Of a stretch of 64,000 nt of DNA, positions 31,462 to 45,500 are shown piece after piece. Origin of the DNA: Sclerurus mexicanus. Taxonomy: Eukaryota; Chordata; Aves; Passeriformes; Furnariidae. The notes under the pieces are model-generated. The model had not been told where the DNA came from, made no database searches, and was given only the letters and a program-made list of their open reading frames with translations. Positions within the stretch are counted from its first letter, which is position 1; every line of letters starts with the position of its first letter. Both the position numbers and the translations under genes were made by a program. The stretch is taken from contig VWZF01004882.1 of assembly GCA_013396755.1 (NCBI GenBank), positions 1 to 64,000 on the forward strand, given 5' to 3'.

Positions 31462-34400
31462 AAATGAACAAACATTTGCCTGAGCAGAGAAGGGACAGAC
31501 TTCAGGGCCTTTTCTATCTGAGGTCAAGTCCAAATATTGGACTGTCTTTTGGACTTGTCTGAATAACCAGGCAAGTGGTCTCAACCACTTCAAAAGAGGG
31601 AGAGAGCTGTCTTTTTACATGATGTTACTTGGAATCTTCAAAATCCCTTATTTACCATTTGTGGTATTTGTTGAAAGGACATTCTTAAATAATCATGTTA
31701 AGTGGTGGATAATGGGTTGAAGTGGGACCTTGAAGTTGGCTGGTTGGAGGTGATCTTAACAATGCTGTTCAAGAATGAATTTTGTCTGTCTTTCCTAGTA
31801 TTTTATGAGGGACTTCATTAAAAGATCATGAAAAGTAAACCTTCCTTTGCCATTTCAATTAAGCTTTTTTTGAAAACCTTAGGAAAAGGGACATCATTTC
31901 TGCCTTCACAGAAGTCGTGACAGGTCAGCTTCTAGTAAATTACCTATATTGATTTGCCCAAGCTTTGTTGTGAATTATGGGGTTCTTTTTTTTTATTTTT
32001 TTTTTTTTTTAAATTTAGACTCCTTCAGTTCTGGTGCTGAATTGAGACATAGTAGGATCTTTCCTAGACTCTCCTTCCTACCAGTGAGGTGGCTTCAGTG
32101 TTATTCAGTGCTCTTGTTTAAACTGATATTCAGTGTTTCAGAGAAGTATTTCTCTTTTTCACACAAAATGCTGATTGAACAGCAGTCTAAACCACTGAAA
32201 CAAATCAGGCCAGTCCGGGTACACAAAACATTAAGTTCAGGGTCAGAATGTTGGTTGGGTTTTTTTCCCCAAGGCAGTCATCAAGAAAGTCCATCTTGTG
32301 TTTGATGCACATACAAATACATTCATATATGAACTTGTCTTTGCATCTTATAATTGTATGTAGGTATCTTTGGCTGTAGATTTGCACCTCATTGATCGTA
32401 TTTCTCATGAAAGAGATCTGAGATCTCGGCAAAATTAAAAATGAAATACTGTGGAAGAAGATCCTAATGAATTTGGATGATTTGGAAACCTTGATGAAAG
32501 ACATTTCAGTAAGTCTGTGGCTTTAACCCATTCTGCTTATTTCCCTTTATGACTTGCACTGATTTCTGTGGTTCTGACCTTCACTGTAGAACTTTGGTCT
32601 CTGGGTGGTTCAAAACAAGGGGTTTTGGTGGAGGAGACTAATTCCAAAATCTGTGTTCCAGCTGCGTGGTAGGCAATGGGACACTTCTGGATCATTGAGG
32701 GAGATGCATAGCAATACTCTGTCTAGCATTTGGTAGGTTTACAAACATGCCAAGGTTAGCCTTTTTCTTGGACATTAGTCTCACCCTGGAACAGTCTTCC
32801 TGATGCTGTGGATGGGAAAGGTATCCTGGGTGTTTCCTTCACATTCCTTTTGTCAAGAAACTGTCTTCAGACTGTTTGCTTCTCGTTTTGGACTATCCTT
32901 TAGAAAATAAAAAAAATCCCTCTTCCATCAGTTCAGTAAGCAATACAGTTGTTGGCTTGTTCAGGTTCACATCCTTTTGCAAGAAGACTTCAGTTTTTCA
33001 CTCAGGTTACTAGGTCTTTTCGAAAGGTTTAATTAGACTTTTTCTGTTATGCTATTGACCCTGTTCCTAAGTGGGAACTAAATTTAATATTAACTTTTCT
33101 AATGGGAAACTAAGTCATTAGCAAACCTGTTTCTTTCCATTTTCCTATAAACACAGCCAAGTTTGAGGTAATTTTATCTGTCAGATGAAAGTTTAAAGCA
33201 TTTTTAAGGACAAAAGGGTTTTTTAGCTTTTTTCCCCAACACTGTTGTGTAAGTTCATGTCAGATTTTTTTTCCTTCGCTCAGGTAATTAATCTGCTGGT
33301 GTGGCTTTTTTTTCTCCCTTAACACCATACATTTGCAGTAGAAGTTGCTTTTTTACTTCAGATGTTGAAGTCTGTTCTGTGTCAAGAGGGTTATTGTTTT
33401 CATGGAGCAAGGTTATATACAGAGATCTGCCCAGTATTCTAAGGGACTCCCTGATGCAGCAGGGAAACTTTATCCGTGGAGCGCTGTTCCTATGTGAACT
33501 TGCTAGGAAAAAACAAGACAGAGACACTGATTTAAACAGGCCCCACTAAAGGAGTGGTCAAGTCACATCAGTGGTATTGGTTTGCTCTATTAATAACTTA
33601 AGATTTATATGATTGTCACCTAGAGCTCTATTCACATTTTCCTCCTGCTGAAGCACTTGGGGACCATTTGTAGTTACCCATGATTCAGACGAGCAGAAGT
33701 AAGAGCCAGGTAAGGAAAGATGAGTTCTTTCTTCCGTGTTCTCTTTGAGGTATCTACGTGCATGTTTACAAACAGAAGCTAAAATTTGCAGGTCTGTACT
33801 CAGCAGGTGTTGTTGTCCATGCTGCGTGAGCTAGTTGATCACAAAGCTGTGGTAAGAGAACATTGTGAAGCCAGCGTCTTAAGGACTCAGCTGTTAGGAG
33901 AGGGCAAAATGAATGCTGTTGTGCAAATGCATCTCAGTCTCCTTGTGGCTGGGGGGTCCTTATGTCTGCTCTACACTGCTGCTGTTGCCCCATGCCCCAG
34001 CCTTCTGCAGGAAGATGGTGCTCCTTCATCAGTGATTTGGCATTTGTTTCATCCTCATTTGATCTGCCTGGTTTTATGTACTGTGTGCACTCAAACCATT
34101 CTGCAGGCTTATTGCTGTCTTTGAGGGCTTTTCTGTTGTGCTTAGCACTATATCTCTGGTTCTTCAGTAGCACTAATCTTCACAAAACCCCTATGAAAGA
34201 AGAGGTAGAACTGTCTCAATCCTGAGCACAGTGGGCTGAAGTTTGAAGTGAGCTGCCTCTTGCTGTGTTCCCTGGGACTGCTGTTTTAGTCTCCTCACTG
34301 TGATGGAAGCACTTCCTATTCTAACAGTCCTCAGTCCACTGGCTTTAGTCAGTGCCTCAGCAGAGGGAAGGAGGCAGAGAAAGCAGCCATTCTTGCCTGT

Positions 34401-35829
34401 CTGAACTCCTGAAGGCAAGATTTTTGCAACATGTAAGATTACAAAGACTTCTATGGTGTGAGCTTGCATGTGACCCTATTCTAAACAAATTAGGTAAAAA
34501 TTATATTCCTTCATATGCATGAGATTCAATGTCTGACTTGGACCTTGAACGATCTCTTCAGGAACATCTTAGTCTTCAGCAAAGATGTAACTGCCAGGAG
34601 GTGGGCAGTGCTTTTGTGGTAGAGCAGGAGGACAGTTTAATAATTTCTTTACCAATATGTTTAACAGGTATTTAGTGGAGAAGTGATCAAATGTGACATC
34701 ACTGAATTAGAACCCCAATCTGTGCTGCCTGTTCCCCTTCAGTTATTTCCTATCTCCGCCATGCCAGGTACTGTTTCCTTACCCCTTCTCTCTGCCTGCC
34801 CAGCCCCAGGTGCTGCCTCTCACGCTTACCAACTCCTTACAGGCTCTGCTGTTAGACCTAATCTCTCTCTTAAAGCTTCAAAAACCTAGTTGCTGCCTCT
34901 AGTTCCTTACCTATGTGCTCTCCTTCCCTGCCAGCTTTCCATGCTGAGTTCCTACCTGTACTGCCCCTTCACCCTGTGGGTTTCCCCACAACTCGTTCCT
35001 GTTCACTCCTGCATCTGGATCTACCCTTTGACATTTCCAGCCATTGCCCAAAAGTCTGGGAAGTCAGAGCTTTTCAAAGAGGAGTTAGTTGTAATTTTTT
35101 TTCCCAGAAGGATTAAGACAGATTTTTTTTTTCCTACATTTCTCAGAATCCCTTGAAACTTTTTTGCTGAGAGTTTCACTAATAACCAGTTTCATTAATT
35201 TCACAAAAAAGTAAATATAGTAGGCTGAAGCCCCTTGTCTAGAAAATACCCACTCAATCCCAGTTAATTTTGCAGCATTACAGGTATCTGAAAGTGTTGT
35301 TTTATAATGGCAATATTTGGCAACAAGTTCAAATGGCTGACACCAGCCTGTGGTCAGGCCCATCTTGCTTCACAGCCCTGTAGAAGGGGTTTGCCAAGGT
35401 GAATGTTTGTCACTATAATTCCTCTACAAATTATCTGGACTCAGGATTCTCTAAAGCTTTTAAGAGAACAGGAGACATTACATTCAGTCATCACTGAATT
35501 TTGAATTAAAATGGGATTTAAACTTCACTGCTTGAAAATCCAGGTCTTAAGATTGCAGATGGGTACCCTCTTTGAATGGTCTTTCTATCTAGTCAGCACG
35601 TAAATCTATGTGGTTGCATTTTGAGGTGAAAATTATTTTACATGCATACTTGAATTCCTCACAGTCTTTCACTCTGCTTGCTAGTGCATCATATCAAACA
35701 AGCATTTAATGCAAAAAATGCTCTAGTCTTTTATATACATCTAAGTCTAAAACTTTTAATATATATTTATAGTGAGAACCAGTTGTAATGGCTGTCACAC
35801 CAAGACAACAATGCCTATAGAGAAAGAGA

Positions 35830-38800
35830 GAGACAGGTTAACCAGAGACTAACTTTTATTGTGCATTTTTATGCAACAGAACAAATGGAACTGGAGGTAT
35901 GTAGTAATAAAACCAATATTCAAATTAGAATTAACACCTGAAATATTAAACTGTAGGTAACAAATGTCTTTATAATTAAAAAATATTGACTGTTTAAAAA
36001 ATTCTCTAAGATCTTATATTCTTTAAAAGAAATGTGTGTTGCCACATAGAAAACAATTCACACATCCTATAGAAATTGTCACAAAAACCTTACTAGTCTA
36101 TATTACACTATGCACTTTTTTTTTTTTTGTACAATATCTGGTAAAGGTCTATCCCTAACCTGTACCTACTCCACACAGTACAATCATCATTAGAAAGTAT
36201 TCATAGAATTAACTACACCATAACAATAAAAATATCAGGATTAATGTTTTTTTTTTTAATCACAGTTTCTCCACAAATATTTGTCATAGAAAATATAGCG
36301 AAGGCATGTTGGCACAGATGGGCGTGCGGTACTTAGCTACACAAAGTTTGAGAAGGCAGATACATAAATGACAGTAAGATTAAAGCGTATGGAAGGATAA
36401 GACAAGAATCTCTATCCTCCTGGGACTTTCTGGAGTGACATGATAGATAGCAGCTTCCTTCTGTCGCAAGCCTGCTGTCTACATGCAAAGCTGGGAAGGG
36501 ATGTGCTGGTTACAAAGCACACTGCTTAAATATGGATATCTCGCTCTGCAAAGGCTTATGTGCTATCTATTATTTCAGGTCCCATACTATTACACCTAAC
36601 ATCTTGCGGATATTTAGACTCTTCAATGTGTATGAATTTATAATACTTCATGAAAAAATTAACTGGAATAAGCTGTTGTGGAAGGTTTGGAGTTTTAAAA
36701 ATGAAACAGGTGGGTCAAGTGGTCATGACGGTAAATAAAGACAGATAACTGAGAAAAGTTTTTATACTCTGTTACTTTAAAACCAAACAAACTAAAGTGT
36801 GAGCTAGTGTATGTGACTATGATTCATATCACTGGCCAGTGCACATAAGCAAATGAGGGCAGAATTTTGTTCATAAAAAAAGGTCCAAACCTGCAAAGCC
36901 ATTTCTGCTGCCAAAGTGGCTTTCAGGAAGAAATTATACTTTTGGTTATTTTGCACAATATGAGAGTAGAGGATTGTGAATGGTTTCAGGATGCTGGCTA
37001 CACTTTTTACTCTAAAAATAAAGCCAGGCTTACTAGTTATTTCAGCAAATCTTCAGGTGAGGGATCTGTCCAGTCCAGTAATTCTGTTCTGAGACCGTTA
37101 AAAATGAAATGTTTCTATCTTTAACATCATACGATTAAACATCTGAAAGGAAACCATCACAATGTTTACAAAAATACAGCATGATACATATCGCTGTGGA
37201 CAAATTTACAGTATAATGTTGACTTACATGTTCTGACATGTTCTACCAAATAGTTCTGGCATGTGTCACCACATTAAACATAGACCAGCAAGACTTACAC
37301 CATCTGAGCAATGTAACATCTTCTATAATAGTTCTTTTTAAAAAAGTGTAAGTTCAACACCGAAAAGCTACTATAGGATATCTGTACTGTGACATTTCTG
37401 TACACCGAGTTTCTTCTCTGGAGGCCACCATGTGCTGTTGATCACTCCAAGAAAGTCACCTCCTGCCTGTAATGAGGGGATGCTGTTCCAAACCCCTTGA
37501 TCTAGTGAGGTCCTGTGTGACTAAATTGCTAATTGACTTTTAGAAAATAAATCAGTTAATCTGGGGACAGCGAGTGTCTCTGAACCCCCTTTTAAAAAAT
37601 CACCAAAATTAAAATGAACTGAGAGGTATTGGACATTTAAGGGCCTAAAGCATATCCTGGCTGAGCGAGGTCCTGTCTATGGCAGTGCATGGTGGAGCCC
37701 ATGTCCTGAGGTGCCCCATGGGCCATGAGAGACCGGTCACAAGCGCAGGCAAAGAGGAGGCAGATGGCAGGAAGAACCTATTGCATGGGCGAGCTGAGCT
37801 CCTGTGGCCAGGCTGGGGCTAGAGGAGTGCTGCACTCCAGGGAGCCCTTCCTGGTCTCTGAGGAAGGGGCTGGATGCCTTCTGTCTTGCCTAGTGCACAG
37901 GGAGAAGGTTGGGAAGGAGAGGAGATGGGTAAAAGGAGCAATTAGTAGCTACTCTTGTGGCTTGCACAAGGCGGTGAGGAAAGCTGGGGAGTGTGAGAGA
38001 TGCATTCAGGAGAGTCAATGCTGATGAGGTAGCACTAAGGACGGTCAAAAGTGAAGTGAGTTTTCTTTACAAAAACCAGTTCCCTGTACCTGCCAGTGGG
38101 GAAATGTTGTCTCAAGAAGAGCTGTTTCAGGCTGTAAAGGATGCCAGCATGGGCCTGAGCAACCAGATAAGGGTAAGGAGATGCAAACACCCCAACGTGG
38201 AAAGGTTTAATTTCTTTGGCTTCACCCATTTCTGGAGTGCATCAATTTGGAGGGACAATGGAGTCCTACACCTTTAAAATGAAAGACTGATTTTTGTTTT
38301 TAAAGCCAGTATCTGCTGCCAGTGTTGTGCGCCGTTATGAATTCTGCTCCAACAGCTCTTTTCTTACAGCTCTTAGATAGTCTGGACTGTAAGTTTATTG
38401 ACTACAGAAGTCTAAACTAGGCTCTTCTTGTCCAACCCCTCCCTGAATCCACCTCTGAGCAAAACCAGCACATGGTGTCATTTCTTTCAAAGAATGGATA
38501 TAAAACACAAATGAAAGCAAACCCAAGAAAAGGCAATTTGAAGCCTCTAAAGCTACACAATATGGCTGCAGAATAGCAGCAGACAACGCGAAATCTGTCT
38601 TCTGAAATGGCAATTTGTTTTTAGCAATCTTGTTTTAATGAAAACTGTCATGATCAACTCTATTTCTCTAGAAATCTAGACAAATATACTGTTTATCTGA
38701 TATGCAATGCAATTTTTAGCTGTTAGAAGTGCCTATTATTGTTCTGGGTCTTTGAAGGATTCTGCTGTTGATGAGTGCTGCTGTTTTACCCGGAAGCTTA

Positions 38801-39338
38801 ATTTCCTGGCAGAGTTGGCTAAGGAAGTCCCTGAATCTTTCGTCTTGTGCAGTATTTTAAGGTAGCATTTATAATTATATTTTTGTCTGTTAGGAAATTG
38901 GAGACCACTTCTTTTTTAAGTGTGCAGACTTTTTCTTACATCTTCTATTCAGGGAAAGCAAACAACCCCCAGCTGTTCTGGGTCCAGGCCTGGGGTTGTT
39001 ATCAATAGGCAGAAGAGATAGTAGCTGCTGTTTCTTTTGACATTTTTATAGTTTTTTAATGACCTTTCCCCTACAACTAGATGAAATGAACTGCACTTTC
39101 CCTTTGAGGGTGCTATGAAGTATTTGGAAATAATAGGCACTGAGAAATCTTAGAATACAGGACTTAAAATGGTTTTCTCTTAACTGGGATGCGGTAGGAT
39201 GGAGAAGCTGAAATGTAAGCAGTATGTGTTCAAAAGTGCTTTGGACTCCTAAATGACAGCAGGGTTAAGTATGTTTAACAAATAGTCTCTCCTAAACTAA
39301 GTGGTTGCTACTGTCGTATGAGGTGGTTTTCACTTCCA
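35830..39338 (-). other. BEND4: BEND4 3' UTR, about 3.5 kb
   Basis: Region between the BEND4 stop codon and the minus-strand poly(A) signal at 35855-35860. No splice or coding signal was seen. It is mainly AT-rich with a GC-richer patch at about 37660-38010. A long 3' UTR fits what I know of BEND4 transcripts, but its extent is inferred only from the signal. Confidence 0.55.
35855..35860 (-). terminator. BEND4: Probable BEND4 poly(A) signal
   Basis: TTTATT on the plus strand is AATAAA on the minus strand. About 30-60 bases further along the minus strand there is a GT-rich stretch (TTGTTGTCTTGGTGTG), as expected of a downstream cleavage element. Confidence 0.6.
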
Positions 39339-39556
39339 TCAATCGCCAGATCCATCTTGCATACCTCTGTTGAAGACTTCATCCTGTGATCCTGGATGGT
39401 CAGTCCCTTCATAATATGAGTTCCCATTGTGAAGGAAAGTCCCCACTGCACGCCCTTGACGAGCGTGTCCTACTGCGTCACTGAATACCTTGTTTATTTG
39501 CTCTTCAGATGGCATCCACCAGTCCGGGTTGGAAGTACAGTGCATCCTAATGAACT
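39339..39556 (-). CDS. BEND4: BEND4 last coding exon (end of BEN domain, stop)
   Basis: 218 nt after the acceptor TCCTGCAG. It completes a split Glu codon and encodes FIRMHCTSNPDWWMPSEEQI and then NKVFSDAVGHARQGRAVGTF, ending DGSGD and TGA. The BEN-domain portion is essentially identical to human; the last 25 residues vary more. Confidence 0.97.
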
Positions 39557-42500
39557 CTGCAGGAAAACATGCAAGGATAAAAAACAGCTTGCCTTTGCAG
39601 CATTTGTTATTGCTCAGGTGTAAAAAGCTCTTGTGAAATAAACGGGGGTATTACTGCTCTACTTAAGCAGAAGTAAAGCCTTATGGGGGATGCCATGATA
39701 ATGCCACTTGGACCTATTTCATTGCTGCACAAGTGTGTTTCTCCACATGCAGTGTATGTTGTTACACCTAAGCTAATTAGGTGTCGTGTGGGACCTGGAG
39801 ACAAAATCCCTTCTTGTGGAAATAAAGAGAACTAATTCGAAGTGAAGGCTGTGATTCAGCATGTGCAATACATGTCAAAATACATGAATGGGATGTATTT
39901 AGTTTGAAACCTGTTGGTGTCTATACCTCAAGGTGATTGCTGTCGTGGATCTCTATGACCTCCCTCTGCTGGCTGCTTCAGCACCTGCAGGCTGCAGGAG
40001 CCCACAACCTGCTGGAAAATGTCACTGCCATTATTTCAGTTTGATGCTCCTTTCTGTTTGGGATATCTTTTCTTTTAAGTTCTGCTCTTTTCGTCTCCCT
40101 TTATTTCGCATCTTTTTTTTCTGAGACTAAACTGGCCTTAGAAATAGCTAAATGAGATTACAGGGCTGAGTTGGTGAGCCTTGCAGTAGTTTTCAATGCA
40201 GGAGAAAATGAAATGTACTGCATGTAATTTGGCTACTTAAGTAGCTGCTGCTTCCATATGCAGCTATTTGTATGTGATGATTACATTTTTTATAATTTAT
40301 TTTTCAGATTCTTTGACATGTAATAGGCTAGACTTTGCAGAAGGTCTAGAATTGCAAAACAATTCTAGAGTTGTAACTGTTAACACACAGCTCAAATAGG
40401 TGTATTTGGGCTTTAAAACACCCAAATACGATTTTAAATGTGAGGGCACCTTATTAGAGATATTGCATACATTATAACACATATGGAAACTCAGTTTTTT
40501 ATTTATTCTGTAATATTAGTTATTCCCTCATGCAGTATTGTGTGTCCCAGGATATTTTTAAATTCTGTTTTCTACTGTTGACAAGCCAACAGCACAATAA
40601 GTGGTGTAAAGTAACTTCATTACTGTCACCACATCTCGAGATGGGGACTGCTGTGCTTTTACATGAGTTCCTGTGCCTGCAAGGTATCTCATCTGTCGGA
40701 CAATTAGGATGTGATTTTTGCATAGTTCCTCCAGCAGTGTCTGCAACTGATAGCGATCTCTGTTTTAAATTCATTTCCCTGGAAATCCACAGATGCAACA
40801 GTGATTTCTTCCTAGTTATGCTCATGTGTGCCTCCACAGGCTTCTCTTTTTGTTAGAGAAATGGTTACCACATAAAGGAGTAATGCTATAATTTAAGCAT
40901 GTCATTCTGTTTTAAAGCTGGTTCCAGACACCAGTCAGTTGTAGGAATGTATTAAAAATGTTTATAGATATTTAAACAACTCTGAGTGCATAGAAAGAAC
41001 CAGTTTGCACTCTCTGCTCTGGGGGAAAGGTGTAATTGACCATTGCCTGAGAATTAATCAGAAACTTGTTACCTTGGCTTTGTAAATGGGCAGGAGCCAG
41101 TGGTCAAGTCTCAGCACTGAATAAAGTTGTCATGTTCCCACTCATGCATGAAAGCCCAAAGGGAGAGCTGTCTACTCTGCTCTCTTAGCTGGTCCTTATA
41201 CACTGAATATACACTGTTTTGGCTTCCTCTTCAAGCTTCTGAACATTAAAGAAATTACCCTTCCTCTTTCTCTCAAGGAGTGCTCCCCATATTGTGTATG
41301 TCCAGGGCCCCAGAAAGGAGAGTGGCCATAAACAGAAGTCCACGTACAGGTGGATTTACTGTTAGTCTTGGGAGGCAAGGGGAAGAAAGGGTATCAACAC
41401 TCTCCTTGTAAATTATTAGGTGAAATTTGAAGTAATTTAGTAAATATTAAAGCATTTGTATCCAGCCTTCAGTTCTCAGTAAAACTTCTGGAACCCTGAA
41501 TCTTTCTCTAGACCTCTACAGCACGGTGTGCAATGGATTTGCCCTTCAATAAAGCTCTGATAGAGTATTCAGGTCTGGTAGAGTATCATATGGCAGGTTA
41601 AAAGATTCCTTTGTAGTACAAAAAGAGCCTCTTTGTCTAATTTGCCTGTATGCAAAATCTGAGTTCATTACCTGGTTACACCAATGTACCCCAATCAGGA
41701 ATCTTATCTACTTAGCCCTGTTGGATTCTTCTGCCCTAGATGGGAAGAGGCTCCATCTGATGTATATAACCACTTTGTGCTCCAGTTGAATGATTACAGA
41801 TGTTTTTATCACTGACTGACCGCAATATAGCTTTTTACATTGCATTGATTAGTAAATATTCTTGAGTTAGTTCAACCAAAATTTCACGTATGTTCTCACA
41901 GAATACTATAAAGTTAATAGGAGTTAATGAAAGAAATAACAAACACATGCATTTATAAAATGCAGATGTTGATACTAAAGAGATATTTTTAACTGGGCTT
42001 TAAAAAGTCCTATTTTGCATGTTTTATTATAAAGCTTGGTACCAGGCCTTTAAAAAAGTTTTAGGAAATGAAAGCACAGAACATTTTTCTCAGTTTGTAC
42101 CCCTTTGTATTGTCCAATATCCTCACTCTCTGACATTGTGAAATGCTTGCAAAACTCCCCTTTCTTTTTAAGGCTAAACATGGGTGAAAGTTGCTCCCTA
42201 TTTCAGGCAATGTTGCATCAGTATGCCAAAAAAGAAGTTAAATGCTTAACAACACCTTGGTATACACGTTGTAGGTAATTAACCTGTAGATATTCTTGAC
42301 TGTATAAGACACTTGAAACTTGGTTAGCTTCTAACTCCACTGTGTTCTTCTACACATTAGGCTATAACTATTCCTTTGGCTAGTTTTGTTGCATATCAGT
42401 GTTAAAAAGTACCCTGATAGTTTACTATAAAAGAGGATTGTCTGGATTTGCTTCTTCGTTTAAATTGTATTAGTGACATGTGGTCTTGCATTTCTCCTCT

Positions 42501-45500
42501 CTCAAATAAGCAACCTTGTTTTTTCCCATCAAAAAACACCCAAAATACATATATAATACATACATACATATATGTATGTATGTATAAAAGAAAGTGGAGG
42601 GTTTCTGACTGCTTGTCACCTGCCTGTGAAACCCCTTCTAGTTCTGCAACTGTCAGCCAAATGCTTCTACTGAGCCAGAGCCAATGTGGTGAAATGAGAT
42701 CACATATGGTGGACACTGAGCGAAAAGATGCAGTACCTCTGAGACATGTTACTTTTACTGGATCCAGAGGACGTCTTTCAGGACCTGTCTCTCCTGACTG
42801 CACTGACCTTTTCCTTTTTCCAAGGCCGCATGAGTACTTAAGCTCATCGGTTGTGAAAACAAATCTGATGAGATAGCGCAGGAGCCGTCGTCCATCTTTC
42901 TTGGAAGAATTTACAGCCTCATCCCACTGTTTACTAGTGATGTAGACAGGGTAGTTGTTCAGCAGCTGCTTACTCCCCTGAAAAAGTGAAATACTTCTGT
43001 TGCTTATTTTACAAGGCAAGTAAGTAAAAACGTCAGCTGCAATAAAAGATATACTTTTTAATTAGCCACAATGCTGACAGTGAAACACAACCCAAAGTGA
43101 ACATTGCTCTTACTGAGAATGGATACTTTTAAAATTACTTTTCCATTTTTCAGAACTCAAATTGGGTGAGGCATGAGGAACACATTTTGAGAGGTGCTTT
43201 TGATAACTTCCATTTTAACAAGCAGGTTAAAAAGAGTTAAGAATCAGTGACTGGGTATATTATTTAACTATAAAGTTTCTTCTTAATATATTAAAATGCA
43301 TAAAAAGAGTCTTTGAAGAGCGTGATCAAATGGATCACTTCATCACAGTTGACAGTTTACTTTGGAGGTGACTCTTTTGGTCTATTTTTATAATAAATTT
43401 ATTACTTCTGTAGAACACACCTGAAACTTGACAGCAGTTATGTTACTGTGAAAAATGTAAAGAAAATAAATAAGGAACTATGAAAACTAAAAGCTTTATT
43501 ATTATTAATGAATGCTGTAATAACTCAAATTATTGCTTTACAGAAATGCCACTGTGTCAGCTGGAATTAAATTTTGCTTTTAACCTTCATAATTTGTATG
43601 CTACAATATTCCAACATTAAATGAATGCTGTGGGACTAATTATGGGGATTCCTGTAATCCACACACCTTTATAAGCCCTCTTAAGTCAATTGTACCTAAA
43701 TTGTACTTAATTCTTGTTGCCCACAGAACACTATGGTCCAGGATTACCCAATTAATGTAAGATGGTACTATTAATATACTTGAAATAATTGAAGTACACA
43801 AAAAACCCAAACTACACCCTCCTAGAGGCTCATTCACTTCTACAGCTGCACCTCTTTATCAAAATGCATAAATCTAGAAGCCCAATTAGTAAACTCTTCG
43901 TATAGCCCCAGCTTAGACAGGAGCTCCGCAGTGAGTCACAGAAACACGGGTCTGATGCTCAGTGGAGCAATCATCCACTTGCTGCACTTGTGGGCAACTG
44001 CTGCAAAGTTCCCCTCATTTCCAGGCCTTTGATATCTGAAAACTATTTTAAGGACTACCCTTGCCTTCTTTCATATGTTTATTATAGCATCTTGGGAGAC
44101 AGCTTGAGAGCATCTTTGAAGTTTTTCCTCAGGTATTTGCTTTTAGTTTCTTTGCAAGTTTGATAAATATATGGAAGATTGAATTTAGCGAAGACGGTGC
44201 TCAGGGGGTCACTAGATAATCTGTATGATCCAGAGTGCCACCACTTCCCAGTGGGGACAGCATCACTGGGAGCTGAGCCTGTGTGACTGTCTGCTACTTG
44301 TTTGCCTTGCTGCAAGCTGCTGGCAAAGACAGCCACAAGCAAATCCAAAACTCTGCAAAGGAAGCCAAAAATACAAAGGAAGAAATGGATTTTGTCTCTC
44401 CGAGGGGCCACTCCAACTCAACACTTTATTCCCCCTGCGTGTCAACTCAAGTTTGTAATCCCTAGAAGAAAGACCCTTTACCTATAGTCTAGCTGTGTTA
44501 CAATTTAGGACTTTCTCTTCACACTTCACTGTCTCCTCACACCACTGTAAAAGGGTCAGGGTCACTTTCTCCCCCTTCATTCATGATACAAGCAGCTGCT
44601 TTAATTTTTGCCAAGTACACAAGCCCCTGGGAAGCCAGTAGTAAGGCTGACGAGCTTTGCAATGAAAGAACATTACCTGCCATCTGGTCCAGCTCCTTGT
44701 CCTCTGCCAACATGGTGAAGGGGCTGGGGAAGGAGGAAGACCAGAGCAGTGGCATGGAAAGCTCTTTGGAGGTATTATACTCTTCCCTAAACAAATATGA
44801 CCACGCTATCCCAGGGGGGGCTGACATAATACTTCCTTGGTTTGTTCCACTCCAACAGTACACAGGCCCATGTGATACTCATGTTGGTACTTACTATTTT
44901 CAGCACCTAGCTCGTAAGAAGTCAGTTATTTTCCTACCTTAGATTTCTGAAACCTATTTTTTTCCTATGACAAAAAACACCTAAGAAGCAAGGACCATTC
45001 TTACTGATACCAGTGCAAAGTACAAGCTGCAGCTTACTCTGTAGGAACTGTCTTGCTTTTAAGCCCTGGCAGGCAGGGTTTATGCAGTGCAAGCCCATTG
45101 CACAGGGGAAGGCTCCAGGCTCGCTCACATGCATTAAGCATAGATGCTCATATGTGGCTTTGCTAAGCTGCAAGCTATCCTAGAAGCTACCTCTGTATTA
45201 ATATATATATTTCCTGATAGATATAGGGTGCAGAAAGGCCCAACATCTCATTTTCATGAGAGCTCACATTCATGTTAACTGAGGAGAAGGTAATAAATTT
45301 TGCGTAACTTCCTCAGCCTCAATTTTATAATGCTTCTCTCTTATTCTCCCAGAAATTTAGGATATTTTTCCTCATTCTTCCCCAAAGGCATGATATAATG
45401 TTATGCCACTCTGTTAAACAATTACTGGGTTCCTGCTACAGACACACTTTCATTGCCTTCTCTGAAAGTAAAGCACTTCTGGGCAAAACATTCTCACTAA

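Larger units (their letters stand above)
27281..35829. other. Intergenic region between convergent SLC30A9 and BEND4
   Basis: About 8.5 kb, mostly AT-rich. Open frames here (up to 172 codons) show no similarity I recognise, and the longest runs through a low-complexity tract. It contains a 21-base N gap and one GT-rich tract, listed separately. Nothing else could be supported. Confidence 0.6.

Noticed and set aside
31075..31593. A 172-codon minus-strand open frame
   Set aside because: Its centre is Lys/Pro/Gln-rich only because it is the complement of a T/G low-complexity tract, which removes stops. The flanks show no similarity.
37725..38277. Two plus-strand frames (99 and 94 codons) in the GC-richer patch
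   Set aside because: No similarity recognised, and they are antisense to the BEND4 3' UTR. Composition alone explains the open frames.
42402..43019. A 205-codon minus-strand open frame as a single-exon gene
   Set aside because: Only 42737-42977 is coding (BEND4 exon). The remainder runs past the GTACTG donor and before the TTTTTCAG acceptor, and loses all similarity.
44200..44950. Cluster of small overlapping frames on both strands in a BEND4 intron
   Set aside because: Frames on both strands overlap with none longer than about 120 codons, and none has a recognisable domain or flanking splice sites that fit BEND4.
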